A stretch of DNA of 64,000 nt from RGIG2134 sp964461115 (GTDB lineage: Bacteria > Cyanobacteriota > Vampirovibrionia > Gastranaerophilales > Gastranaerophilaceae), in assembly GCA_964461115.1 (NCBI GenBank), contig CAYWSX010000002.1, forward strand, positions 124,001-188,000. The letters run 5' to 3'. The position numbers and the translations under genes were made by a program. The notes below the pieces were generated by a model that was not told the DNA's origin, made no database searches, and worked only from the letters and a program-made list of their open reading frames with translations. Each line of letters opens with the position of its first letter. The first letter of the stretch is position 1. Of the stretch, positions 8,801 through 15,330 are shown one piece after another.

Positions 8801-9399
8801 ACGAAATGGGGCTGGTCAATATGCGTGCCTTGACTGCGTATGAGGAAGTTTTAACACGCCAGCAAGAGCTTAAAACTAAAATTGACACACTTTCTGCCGA
8901 ACGCGTCCAAATTCTTGAGCGTATGAATGGATTTGAACAACTGAAAAAAGAAACTTTCTTAAAAGCTTACAATGCAATCAACGAAAACTTTAAAGACATT
9001 TTCAACAAACTTTCAGACGGAGAAGGAACGCTTGTTCTCGAAAATGAAGAAACGCCGTTCTCAGGCGGGATGACAATTGAGGCGCAGCCGAGGGACAAGA
9101 AAAAACAGAGGCTTGAATCAATGTCGGGCGGAGAAAAATCTCTCACGGCGCTCGCTTTTGTATTTGCGATTCAGCGCTACATGCCTGCACCTTTCTATGC
9201 TTTGGACGAAGTTGACGCTAACTTGGACGGTATAAATGTTGAAAAACTCGCCCATATAGTGCAGAAACAATCAGAAAATACGCAATTTATAGTTGTTAGC
9301 CACAGAAAACCTATGATAGAATCAGCAAATAGAACCATAGGTGTAACGCAAAAAGAAAAAGGGATAACTCGCGTTACAGGCGTAAAACTAAGAGATTAG
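5893..9399 (+). CDS. smc: Chromosome partition/condensation ATPase SMC
   Basis: SMC forms the long-armed dimer of the bacterial condensin that loops and segregates the chromosome. At 1168 residues the length is standard. Walker A (GPNGSGKSN) lies near residue 35. Long charged coiled-coil arms flank a globular hinge at about 500-660, with a glycine-rich end GSITGGSAGKSG. The C-terminal head carries the signature SGGEKSLTALAF near 1077 and Walker B FYALDEVDANLD. scpA and scpB follow directly, so the whole SMC-ScpAB complex is encoded together. The Walker A frame near the ATG supports the chosen start. Confidence 0.97.
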   Translation: MHIKELEIDNFKSFANKIEIPFLPGFTTISGPNGSGKSNIIDSVLFALGLSTSRSLRAEKLFHLISTHTKKNEAYVRVSFSADNEDGGSDETIEVARRIRKSSQGFNSIYYLNGKITTLSDIHTVLEKYNITPNSYNVMMQGDVMAITNCSAGERRKIIDEIAGVADFDRRIEQAQNELGTVESRVERSTIILNEIDGRLEQLAAEREQALKYQKLQEEKKTYESKLTSARYFDIKKSIEMVHESILEFNKKKKDEEVKLKKNDEELAKTRTKYNEIAEEVKAKGEAEQIEIKKHAEELKGQINNKSSAINFADKQIHDNLRTVENAKNGIDVSGQKNKKAKENIEIKKTEITAIEAEIQFKKDELNKIIEEQTGLNQTADQHVQKRNELRKQLDEIQTEENTLIKEQAPLEAEVNSARKELENAKNILSELEDFKQNFAGNKDSLEMQVSELEKELGDFKEVQQSTLYELDKTKNEISDLSYNINTSYRKISTLEAQKMAFDEMNLGRPVDTVMNAKIKGVHAPLVQLGQVDQEYSLALEIAMGGRMRSIVVDDEDVAKIGVEILKSSKAGRATFLPLNKLKSAPNSLKLPKEKGVIDYAINLIDFEDEYTDAFWHALGDTLVVEDFNSGRNLIGKYRVVTLQGEIFEKSGSITGGSAGKSGLKFSQAQDNELDTFKVRLKEMEKKLASLENKKIELERKLDTVRVNYSNAMTEFNKSKMELANLVRSQEDTEKNIEERKKSISELEPRIADYDKKLEKIEEKMVSINEKSLSVQTEIQKIESLMPEEELQKLKELTESKEDEIKSLEGKIAHTNNDINDFMREISFNEEVIKTKHEQIEKLLKDNETLALDKEKYALEIKEIDTRVQELEEQIRVLGEKLIELQAERDKVHNELLEFEKLKNLFETNIERMAEQVESFKARRRELEPQLEEVTNELKAAEIDINKLEPLDISVEDINAKVGRIQRRMDEMGLVNMRALTAYEEVLTRQQELKTKIDTLSAERVQILERMNGFEQLKKETFLKAYNAINENFKDIFNKLSDGEGTLVLENEETPFSGGMTIEAQPRDKKKQRLESMSGGEKSLTALAFVFAIQRYMPAPFYALDEVDANLDGINVEKLAHIVQKQSENTQFIVVSHRKPMIESANRTIGVTQKEKGITRVTGVKLRD

Positions 9400-9440
9400 A
9401 GACGACATTACAGTTAAACTAAGGGATTACAGAGACTAAA

Positions 9441-10325
9441 ATGACAGAAACGCAGCACACACAAGATTATTATCAATCAGCTGAAATCGGCAGCCACACG
9501 GATTTTGAAAACGGCATGTCATCTTTTGAATTCATCTCGGAATCGGCGCCCAAACAGGAAGCAGATGGGATTGAAATTTTAGTCGGCATGGCGAAAAACG
9601 GCAAAGTTGACCCTTGGAATATAGATATTGTGGATATCACAGACAAGTACCTGGCTCAGCTATTCAAAATGAAGGCACAGAACCTCAGATTAACAGGAAG
9701 AACGCTTCTTTTTGCGGCAATTTTGCTCAAACTAAAATCAAATATCCTGGAGGGAATTGATGTATGTGATTTCGAAGTGCAAAATGAAGACAATTTCGAT
9801 TATGACGATGATTTTGATGAGTTCGGGCAGAGTGAGCAGGAATACATCAACACAAATAATGTTGTTTCGCTTGAAGAAGTTCTTGAGCGAAGAACAAGTG
9901 TGAAGCTCAATCGCAGTCGTGTTGTAACATTAAAAGACTTAATCCGCCAGCTTCAATTTTATGAAGAAATGGAACGCAAACGCAGCTTAAAAAACGCCCA
10001 TGAGCGTGCAAAACGACGCGTTCGCTCTTATGCAAGACTGTCGGCAGATGATATTATCAATCTTGCACACGATGAGTACATCGAAAACGGCGTCAAAAAA
10101 CTGCAGGAAAATTTAGCACGAATTTTTGAACGGGAAGACAGAATTGAGCTAAATACGCTCACACTCCTTGGAATGGATAGAATCAGCGCTTATATTTCGC
10201 TGTTGTTTTTGAGTGCGGAGTCTGATTACGACTTGATTCAAGATGAATTTTACGGCAATTTATACGTTATAAAAAATACAATCCCGTCTGCTGCAGCGCA
10301 GGCAGAAATAGGGGAGACGGCATAG
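9441..10325 (+). CDS. scpA: Segregation and condensation protein A (kleisin)
   Basis: ScpA is the kleisin that bridges the SMC heads and binds ScpB. The family block FEILVGMAKNGKVDPWNIDI-like region appears near residues 45-65, followed by DKYLAQLFKM and the LLFAAILLKLKS helix. The C-terminal winged-helix region ends the 294 residues. An acidic insert (EDNFDYDDDFDEFGQ) in the middle is a common variable linker. It lies 41 bases after smc and its stop touches the scpB start, so it is part of the operon. Confidence 0.93.
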   Translation: MTETQHTQDYYQSAEIGSHTDFENGMSSFEFISESAPKQEADGIEILVGMAKNGKVDPWNIDIVDITDKYLAQLFKMKAQNLRLTGRTLLFAAILLKLKSNILEGIDVCDFEVQNEDNFDYDDDFDEFGQSEQEYINTNNVVSLEEVLERRTSVKLNRSRVVTLKDLIRQLQFYEEMERKRSLKNAHERAKRRVRSYARLSADDIINLAHDEYIENGVKKLQENLARIFEREDRIELNTLTLLGMDRISAYISLLFLSAESDYDLIQDEFYGNLYVIKNTIPSAAAQAEIGETA

Positions 10326-10832
10326 ATGAGTCTGAAATCACGTGTTGAAGCAGTTTTATTTATCACTGCCAGAGCTGTTGAAGTAAAAGAGATTGCAGAA
10401 ATCCTCTCCGAACCTGAAGAGCAGGTCGAAGAAGCGCTTTTAGAGCTAATGTTCGACTACTCTGCACGCGATGAAGGTGCTCTTGAGATTGACGACGAAA
10501 ACGGTTACATTTTGCAAGTAAAACTTGATTATATGGATATTGTTGAAAAGCTTTGCCCTGTTGAGCTAAAACCGGCAGTGCTGAAAACACTTACAATTAT
10601 TGCACTCAAAGAACCTATCAGACAAACCGATTTGAAAGATTTGAGAGGCTCAACGGCATACGAGCACGTTGCGGAACTCATAGAAAAAGGACTTATTTCC
10701 CGTCACAAAGACAAAAACGGACGCTCATACAACCTCAAAACTACACCAAAATTTGCGGAATACTTTAAATTAAAAGGCGACGCAAATACTTTATCAAAAA
10801 TTTTAGATATCGAAAAATTGGCGAAAGAGTGA
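10326..10832 (+). CDS. scpB: Segregation and condensation protein B
   Basis: ScpB is the winged-helix dimer that completes the SMC complex. It begins MSLKSRVEAVLFITARAVEV, matching the family's N-terminal helix, and continues with the LEIDDENGYILQV strand region and the LTIIALKEPIRQTDL block in the second winged helix. The length of 168 residues is at the short end of normal. The ATG directly follows the scpA stop. The last codons overlap the GTG start of the next gene. Confidence 0.93.
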   Translation: MSLKSRVEAVLFITARAVEVKEIAEILSEPEEQVEEALLELMFDYSARDEGALEIDDENGYILQVKLDYMDIVEKLCPVELKPAVLKTLTIIALKEPIRQTDLKDLRGSTAYEHVAELIEKGLISRHKDKNGRSYNLKTTPKFAEYFKLKGDANTLSKILDIEKLAKE

Positions 10833-12349
10833 GAAAAAGAAGAAAAAAAGGCTCAAAAAGGCTGATATTCATGCTGGTCATACTCAGCGGAGTTATCGTC
10901 GGGACAAAATTTTTACCGGCATTAATTTTCAACTACGCAAAAAGCATATCAGACAAAAAACAATACGAAAAATCTATCCCTTACTACGAGGCGGCTATTA
11001 TGCTGGATAAAAGAAACCTCGACACCTATTACTATTACGCAAAAACACTCGATAATATGCAAATGAGCTATGATGTGCAGAAAAAGTTTTTTGATATAGC
11101 GCACAACTCCCGTTCAGGAGCAGCAGCAACTATCGCAAGTAACAAAATCCAGCGTTACAAGTACTTTATTTTGAGCGCCGCAGGTCCCAATTATATTCAG
11201 CAAGTTTCATATAACGACAGAATTCTGCGCTGGGACGTAAAAACTTTTCCACTAAAAATTTATATTGAGCAAAACAACGCGCTTCCGCCATATTATTTTT
11301 CAACAGTCAAAAACGCCTTTCAAAACTGGCAAGAAGCGACTAAAGGACTTGTAAATTTTGACTTTACAAACAATGAAAATAACGCACAAATAATTTTCAA
11401 ATATACTAAGCAGGCTGGCGAAAATTGTCAAAACACGTCCAAAGAATGTAAATATGTACTTGCTTATACGGTTCCTGAAATAGCAGGCGGTAAACTAAAA
11501 AAATCACACATTACTTTTGCAGAGAGAAACATTAACGGCAGTTATTTTGCCCCTAACGATGTGTACCTGACATCATTGCACGAAATAGGTCATGCGCTGG
11601 GCATTATGGGGCACAGTTTTTATGAATTAAACCTGATGTACCCGACAAATATAGAAGAAAACACACTCTATTCCCGCTACCGCACCCGAGGACTGACAAA
11701 CCAAGATATTAACACCCTGCGCCTATTGTACGCAATGCTTCCCGATATTTCGAACGGAGAATTCAGCTCAAAAGAGAAGGCAAGGCTAATTTATCCTCCG
11801 CTTATTCTCGGCGACAAAAAAGCAATAGGTAATCAAAAAGTTGAGCAGGCAAAAAAATATATAAATAACGCACCTAACTTGCCAATGGGCTATGTTGACC
11901 TTGCGTCTGCATATTATGACCTTGAGGACTATCAGGAAGCCATAAATAATCTGTACAAAGCTTATTTGCTAACCGGTGCAAACACCGAACGCTACCCCAT
12001 TTTGTACAATATTTCTGTGGCATATTTTCAGGCACGTGACTACAAAAATGCATTAGTTTATGCAAAATCTGCCGCCGAAATCGCTCGGAATCCGGAGATA
12101 CAAGCATTTATAGCATATCTGGAATATAAGACAGGAAACAAAGACGCCGCCGAAAAACAATTGCGGTCTCTGTATTCAAATAACCCGTCTGATCTGGATT
12201 GTGCGTACTATCTGATACAACTTTATATTGAAGAAAACCAAATTTTGAAAGCCGGCGGGATACTTAGTCGAATAAAGGCAAATAATCCTGATGCCGCAGG
12301 AGATCCGAGAATTTCTCAATTCCGTCTTTTGAATTTAGTCTTTAAATAA
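10829..12349 (+). CDS. Membrane-anchored metzincin (matrixin-like) metalloprotease with TPR repeats
   Basis: A basic N-terminus (MRKRRKKGSKR) precedes one hydrophobic helix (residues about 13-32), so the protein is probably anchored with the rest outside the cytoplasm. A TPR-like pair follows at about 40-85. Near residue 250 stands HEIGHALGIMGH, the HExxHxxGxxH zinc motif of metzincins, followed by LMYP, the likely Met-turn. From about 350 to the end (506) are TPR repeats. The GTG start overlaps the scpB stop by four bases (GTGA). A protease at the end of an smc operon is unexpected; the substrate is unknown and the link may be transcriptional only. Confidence 0.85.
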   Translation: MRKRRKKGSKRLIFMLVILSGVIVGTKFLPALIFNYAKSISDKKQYEKSIPYYEAAIMLDKRNLDTYYYYAKTLDNMQMSYDVQKKFFDIAHNSRSGAAATIASNKIQRYKYFILSAAGPNYIQQVSYNDRILRWDVKTFPLKIYIEQNNALPPYYFSTVKNAFQNWQEATKGLVNFDFTNNENNAQIIFKYTKQAGENCQNTSKECKYVLAYTVPEIAGGKLKKSHITFAERNINGSYFAPNDVYLTSLHEIGHALGIMGHSFYELNLMYPTNIEENTLYSRYRTRGLTNQDINTLRLLYAMLPDISNGEFSSKEKARLIYPPLILGDKKAIGNQKVEQAKKYINNAPNLPMGYVDLASAYYDLEDYQEAINNLYKAYLLTGANTERYPILYNISVAYFQARDYKNALVYAKSAAEIARNPEIQAFIAYLEYKTGNKDAAEKQLRSLYSNNPSDLDCAYYLIQLYIEENQILKAGGILSRIKANNPDAAGDPRISQFRLLNLVFK

Positions 12350-12354
12350 ATCCT

Positions 12355-12383
12355 TTGCATTAAGCTGATAAAAGTATTATAAT
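12355..12383 (+). promoter_or_regulatory. Predicted promoter of the TPR protein gene
   Basis: TTGCAT, 17-base spacer, perfect TATAAT, 23 bases before the ATG at 12406. It makes the TPR gene independent of the smc operon. Confidence 0.65.
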
Positions 12384-12405
12384 TTTTTTAAAAAAGTGAG
12401 GATTT

Positions 12406-13110
12406 ATGGAATTTGATGGTAAAAAATATGCAGCTCTTGGTGTAATATTCTTAGTTTTGGTTGTTTTGGTAGTTTTTAGCACAAGCCAAATGAAAAACGA
12501 GAAGTTAAAAACTGAGGATGAAAATAATACGGCAGTTGAAAATATGCAGCCTCAGGAGCCTCAAGGTACTCAAAATCCACAAACTCCCCCTCAAAATATA
12601 GGTTCCTCTGACTACACGCAGCCCCAAGCCTATCCGAATGAACAACAGCAGACTCTTCCACAAAGCGCTCAAAGCCAAGACCCATATGACAACAACCAGC
12701 AAACTTATAAATCCGCTATGAACAAAGGCGACGAGTATCTAAATCAAAGAAAATATAATGAAGCAATTAAAGAATATTACAATGCGTCTAATTTATCCGC
12801 AAATAACAATGATAAATCTTTTGCGATGTTTTCTATCGCAAACTGCTATTCAAGAGCGCAAAGCCACACCTACGCGCTGCAATACTATGAGTACGCAAAC
12901 AATTTAAATCCGAGCGGCTCCAATGAAGTCGCTATAGCTGATGCAAAAGAAAAAACAGGCGACATTGCCGGAGCAAAAGCAGATTGCGAAAATATTATCA
13001 AAAAATACCAAAGTGATATAACTATAGTCAATCTCGCAAAACTACAGTTGGAGAGCATAGCGAAAAAAGAGCAATCATTCAACCATCAACCTTCACCGCA
13101 ATCAAATTAG
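12406..13110 (+). CDS. Membrane-anchored TPR protein
   Basis: A single hydrophobic helix at about residues 8-25 (YAALGVIFLVLVVLVVFS) is followed by a Pro/Gln/Asn-rich, probably disordered linker to about residue 100. Two or more TPR repeats follow (KGDEYLNQRKYNEAIKEYYN; FSIANCYSRAQSHTYALQYY). This is a scaffold-type protein with its C-terminal repeats probably on the outer face. The ribosome site GTGAGG lies seven bases before the ATG. The gene is separated from the response regulator by 38 bases. No specific partner can be inferred. Confidence 0.8.
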   Translation: MEFDGKKYAALGVIFLVLVVLVVFSTSQMKNEKLKTEDENNTAVENMQPQEPQGTQNPQTPPQNIGSSDYTQPQAYPNEQQQTLPQSAQSQDPYDNNQQTYKSAMNKGDEYLNQRKYNEAIKEYYNASNLSANNNDKSFAMFSIANCYSRAQSHTYALQYYEYANNLNPSGSNEVAIADAKEKTGDIAGAKADCENIIKKYQSDITIVNLAKLQLESIAKKEQSFNHQPSPQSN

Positions 13111-13148
13111 GGCTTTAAAAATTTCTAATTTTAATTTAAAATTTAGCT

Positions 13149-13871
13149 ATGAATAAAATTTTAGTAATAGATGATGATTCATCAATAAACGAACTTATAA
13201 AAATAAATCTTGAACTACAGGGTTATAAAGTATTTTCCGCACTTGAAGGCACTACAGGGTTCGCGCTGGCGAAACAAGAACTACCTGATTTAGTAATTCT
13301 GGATGTGATGATGCCTGAGATTGACGGATTTACCGTCGCAAAACGTATCAGGGAAAACGAAACAACTAAGGATATTCCAATTTTAATGCTTACTGCACTC
13401 TCGCAGCTCAACGACAAAGTAAAAGGTTTCGACATAGGCGTTGATGATTATCTTGTAAAACCTTTTGAAATTGATGAACTGAAAGTTCGCGTCCGCGCTC
13501 TGTTGAAACGCTCCAATAATATTCCGAAATCTCTTGCCGTCAAAGAGGTGCTCTCTATTGGCAACTTAACGCTTTTACCCGAAGTTTACGGCTTAAAAAT
13601 CAAACAAAAAACAACTACATTTACCCCCATAGAATTTGAAATTCTTAATCTATTAATGCAAAACTACGGAACGATGGTATCGACGGCAAAAATTTTAAAA
13701 GAAATTTGGGGCTACGATGAAAACGACGATATTGAAACTATTCGCGTTCATATCCGTCATATCCGCGCCAAGATTGACAAAGCAGCCGACGGCATAAAAT
13801 ATATTAAAACAACTTATGGCGGCGGATACACACTTTTTCCTGAAGGTGTTCCGAATACAACCGAAAAATAA
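13149..13871 (+). CDS. OmpR/PhoB-family response regulator
   Basis: The receiver domain has the acidic pair in VIDDDSS, the phosphoacceptor Asp in LVILDVMMPEIDGF (about residue 55), the conserved Thr in MLTAL and Lys in DDYLVKPFE. A C-terminal winged-helix DNA-binding domain follows, with FTPIEFEILNLLM and the recognition region ETIRVHIRHIRAKI, ending IKTTYGGGYTL. The length of 240 residues is standard. No histidine kinase is adjacent, so it may be paired with a distant sensor. The closest style is the cyanobacterial RpaA/RpaB group, but this is only an impression. Confidence 0.95.
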   Translation: MNKILVIDDDSSINELIKINLELQGYKVFSALEGTTGFALAKQELPDLVILDVMMPEIDGFTVAKRIRENETTKDIPILMLTALSQLNDKVKGFDIGVDDYLVKPFEIDELKVRVRALLKRSNNIPKSLAVKEVLSIGNLTLLPEVYGLKIKQKTTTFTPIEFEILNLLMQNYGTMVSTAKILKEIWGYDENDDIETIRVHIRHIRAKIDKAADGIKYIKTTYGGGYTLFPEGVPNTTEK

Positions 13872-13885
13872 TTCTCTCAGGGGCT

Positions 13886-13913
13886 TTGTTTTTCAACAAA
13901 AAAATGTTATAGT
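13886..13913 (+). promoter_or_regulatory. Predicted promoter of the ytxH-DUF948-ytxH genes
   Basis: TTGTTT, 16-base spacer, TATAGT, 27 bases before the ATG at 13940. Confidence 0.45.
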
Positions 13914-13939
13914 ATGTTAAGAAAAGCAATGGAGGCATT

Positions 13940-14251
13940 ATGTCAAAAGAAGATAATTCAATAAGCTTTGGTATGGGGCTTTTAGGCGGCATACTCGGCG
14001 GAATAGCTGCAGGTATTTTATTTGCGCCTAAAGCGGGTACTGAAACACGTAAAGAAGTTAAAGAATGCATAGATGATTTTGCGCAAAAAAATGCGCCTCA
14101 AATCAAAGAAGCAAAAAAACAGGCAATGGAGTCTATTGATTTGGTGAAATTCAAGCTGGAAAAAGAATACAACAAAATCAACAGCTCTATAAAAGCAAGA
14201 AATTTGCAAAAAGCAAAAGAAAAAGAATTTAACGCAGACGAAATTAATTAG
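13940..14251 (+). CDS. YtxH-domain membrane protein
   Basis: A 103-residue protein with the YtxH pattern: a Gly-rich membrane helix (GMGLLGGILGGIAAGILF) directly followed by APKAGTETRKEV, then a charged helical tail. YtxH-like proteins are general-stress associated in Bacillus and common in many lineages; their molecular role is unknown. A GGAGG site lies just before the ATG. It is first of three co-directional small membrane proteins; a second YtxH copy lies 0.7 kb downstream. Confidence 0.85.
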   Translation: MSKEDNSISFGMGLLGGILGGIAAGILFAPKAGTETRKEVKECIDDFAQKNAPQIKEAKKQAMESIDLVKFKLEKEYNKINSSIKARNLQKAKEKEFNADEIN

Positions 14252-14259
14252 GAGAAGAG

Positions 14260-14619
14260 ATGTCCGCAACTTTAGAACAAGGTCTTATCATTTTAGTATT
14301 CACAACAATAGTTGTATTGGTCGTTTTGACAATATTTGTGGTGCGAGTGCTCATAAATATGTTTAAACTTACCGAAAGCTTAGACAAAACAACAGAAATT
14401 ATTAATACCGAGATTGAACCGACTATTAAAGAGCTTAATCAGGTATTGAATAACGTAAACAAACTTGCCGAAAGTGCAGATACGCAAATGACAAACGCAA
14501 AGCAGGGGCTGGCTAAAATCCTTGGGGTAGCCGGTATCGCTCTTGGGGGGCTAAAATCATTCTCAGGAAGCTTTTTAAAAGGCTTCTCATCTGCAATGAA
14601 ATTATTTATCAAGAAATAA
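14260..14619 (+). CDS. DUF948-type single-pass membrane protein
   Basis: This 119-residue protein has one N-terminal membrane helix (LIILVFTTIVVLVVLTIFVV). A heptad-like stretch follows (SLDKTTEIINTEIEPTIKEL, NQVLNNVNKLAE), and then a Gly/Ser/Phe-rich tail. This matches DUF948/YtxG-like proteins, which are often encoded beside ytxH. The gene starts nine bases after the first ytxH stop and ends 11 bases before the second, so the three are very likely one transcript. Role unknown; membrane organisation or stress are the usual guesses. Confidence 0.8.
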   Translation: MSATLEQGLIILVFTTIVVLVVLTIFVVRVLINMFKLTESLDKTTEIINTEIEPTIKELNQVLNNVNKLAESADTQMTNAKQGLAKILGVAGIALGGLKSFSGSFLKGFSSAMKLFIKK

Positions 14620-14630
14620 GGAGTTAGACT

Positions 14631-14903
14631 ATGTCAACAGGAAAATTTTTAGCAGGCTTTATCGTAGGCGGCGTTGTAGGAAGCGTCATCGGAGTTCTGC
14701 TCGCACCTCAATCGGGTGAAGAAACAAGAGACCGTATCTCTCAATCAACAAAAGATCTTTATGACAAAGCTCAAGGTGCAGTTAAGGAAATTCAGGACAA
14801 AGCTGAAGATGTCGTGTCTGATGTTCAAGCAAAAGGCGACGAAATTATCAACAAAATCCAGGATATGATTAACGAAAGAAAAGAAAGCAAAAGCAACGCT
14901 TAG
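14631..14903 (+). CDS. Second YtxH-domain membrane protein
   Basis: The protein has 90 residues, with FIVGGVVGSVIGVLLAPQSG marking the YtxH helix and turn. A repetitive amphipathic tail follows (KDLYDKAQGAVKEIQDKAED, then VVSDVQAKGDEIINKIQD) resembling LEA-like 11-mer repeats. It is a paralogue of the protein at 13940 but with a different tail. It ends the trio and is followed by a strong terminator. Confidence 0.85.
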   Translation: MSTGKFLAGFIVGGVVGSVIGVLLAPQSGEETRDRISQSTKDLYDKAQGAVKEIQDKAEDVVSDVQAKGDEIINKIQDMINERKESKSNA

Positions 14904-14918
14904 TGTTTTAAAAAATGA

Positions 14919-14959
14919 AATTAGGAGACCTGATTAGCAAAAAGGTCTCCTAATTTTTT
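14919..14959 (+). terminator. Strong terminator between ytxH and yraN
   Basis: AATTAGGAGACC and GGTCTCCTAATT form a perfect 12-bp stem with a 13-base loop and a T-run. The yraN ribosome site (TTGAGG) starts immediately after the T-run and the ATG only nine bases beyond it, so yraN has no room for a separate promoter after the hairpin. Confidence 0.9.
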
Positions 14960-14967
14960 GAGGAAAT

Positions 14968-15327
14968 ATGCAAACTACAAAAAATATCGGCGACGCAGGG
15001 GAAAGACTTGCGCAAGAGCATTTAGAAAAACTCGGGTACAAAATCCTTGCGAAAAACTGGAAATACTCTCGGATTGGAGAAATTGATATAATTGCACAGG
15101 ATAAAAATACAATCATTTTTGTTGAGGTAAAATTTCGCCGCTCAAAAACATTCGGCAGTGCCATCGAATCAATAACGCCAAAAAAACTTGAAAAGATTTA
15201 CCAATCAGCGCTTTTTTACCTGCAAAAAAACTCTCTCGAATGCAAAAACTATCGTATTGACGTAATCGCCATAGACAAAACCGAAAACGGATATAAAACA
15301 GAGCATTTTAAGAATATTAGCCTGTAA
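14968..15327 (+). CDS. yraN: YraN family (UPF0102) nuclease-fold protein
   Basis: The 119-residue protein starts with GDAGERLAQEHLEKLGYKIL, typical of UPF0102. It has the nuclease-like motif IGEIDIIAQDKNTIIFVEVK (the ExD...ExK pattern of restriction-endonuclease-fold proteins). The cellular role of YraN is not established; the family is near universal in bacteria. Expression seems to depend on read-through of the hairpin just upstream. It is convergent with the helicase gene, with three bases between the stops. Confidence 0.92.
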   Translation: MQTTKNIGDAGERLAQEHLEKLGYKILAKNWKYSRIGEIDIIAQDKNTIIFVEVKFRRSKTFGSAIESITPKKLEKIYQSALFYLQKNSLECKNYRIDVIAIDKTENGYKTEHFKNISL

Positions 15328-15330
15328 ACG

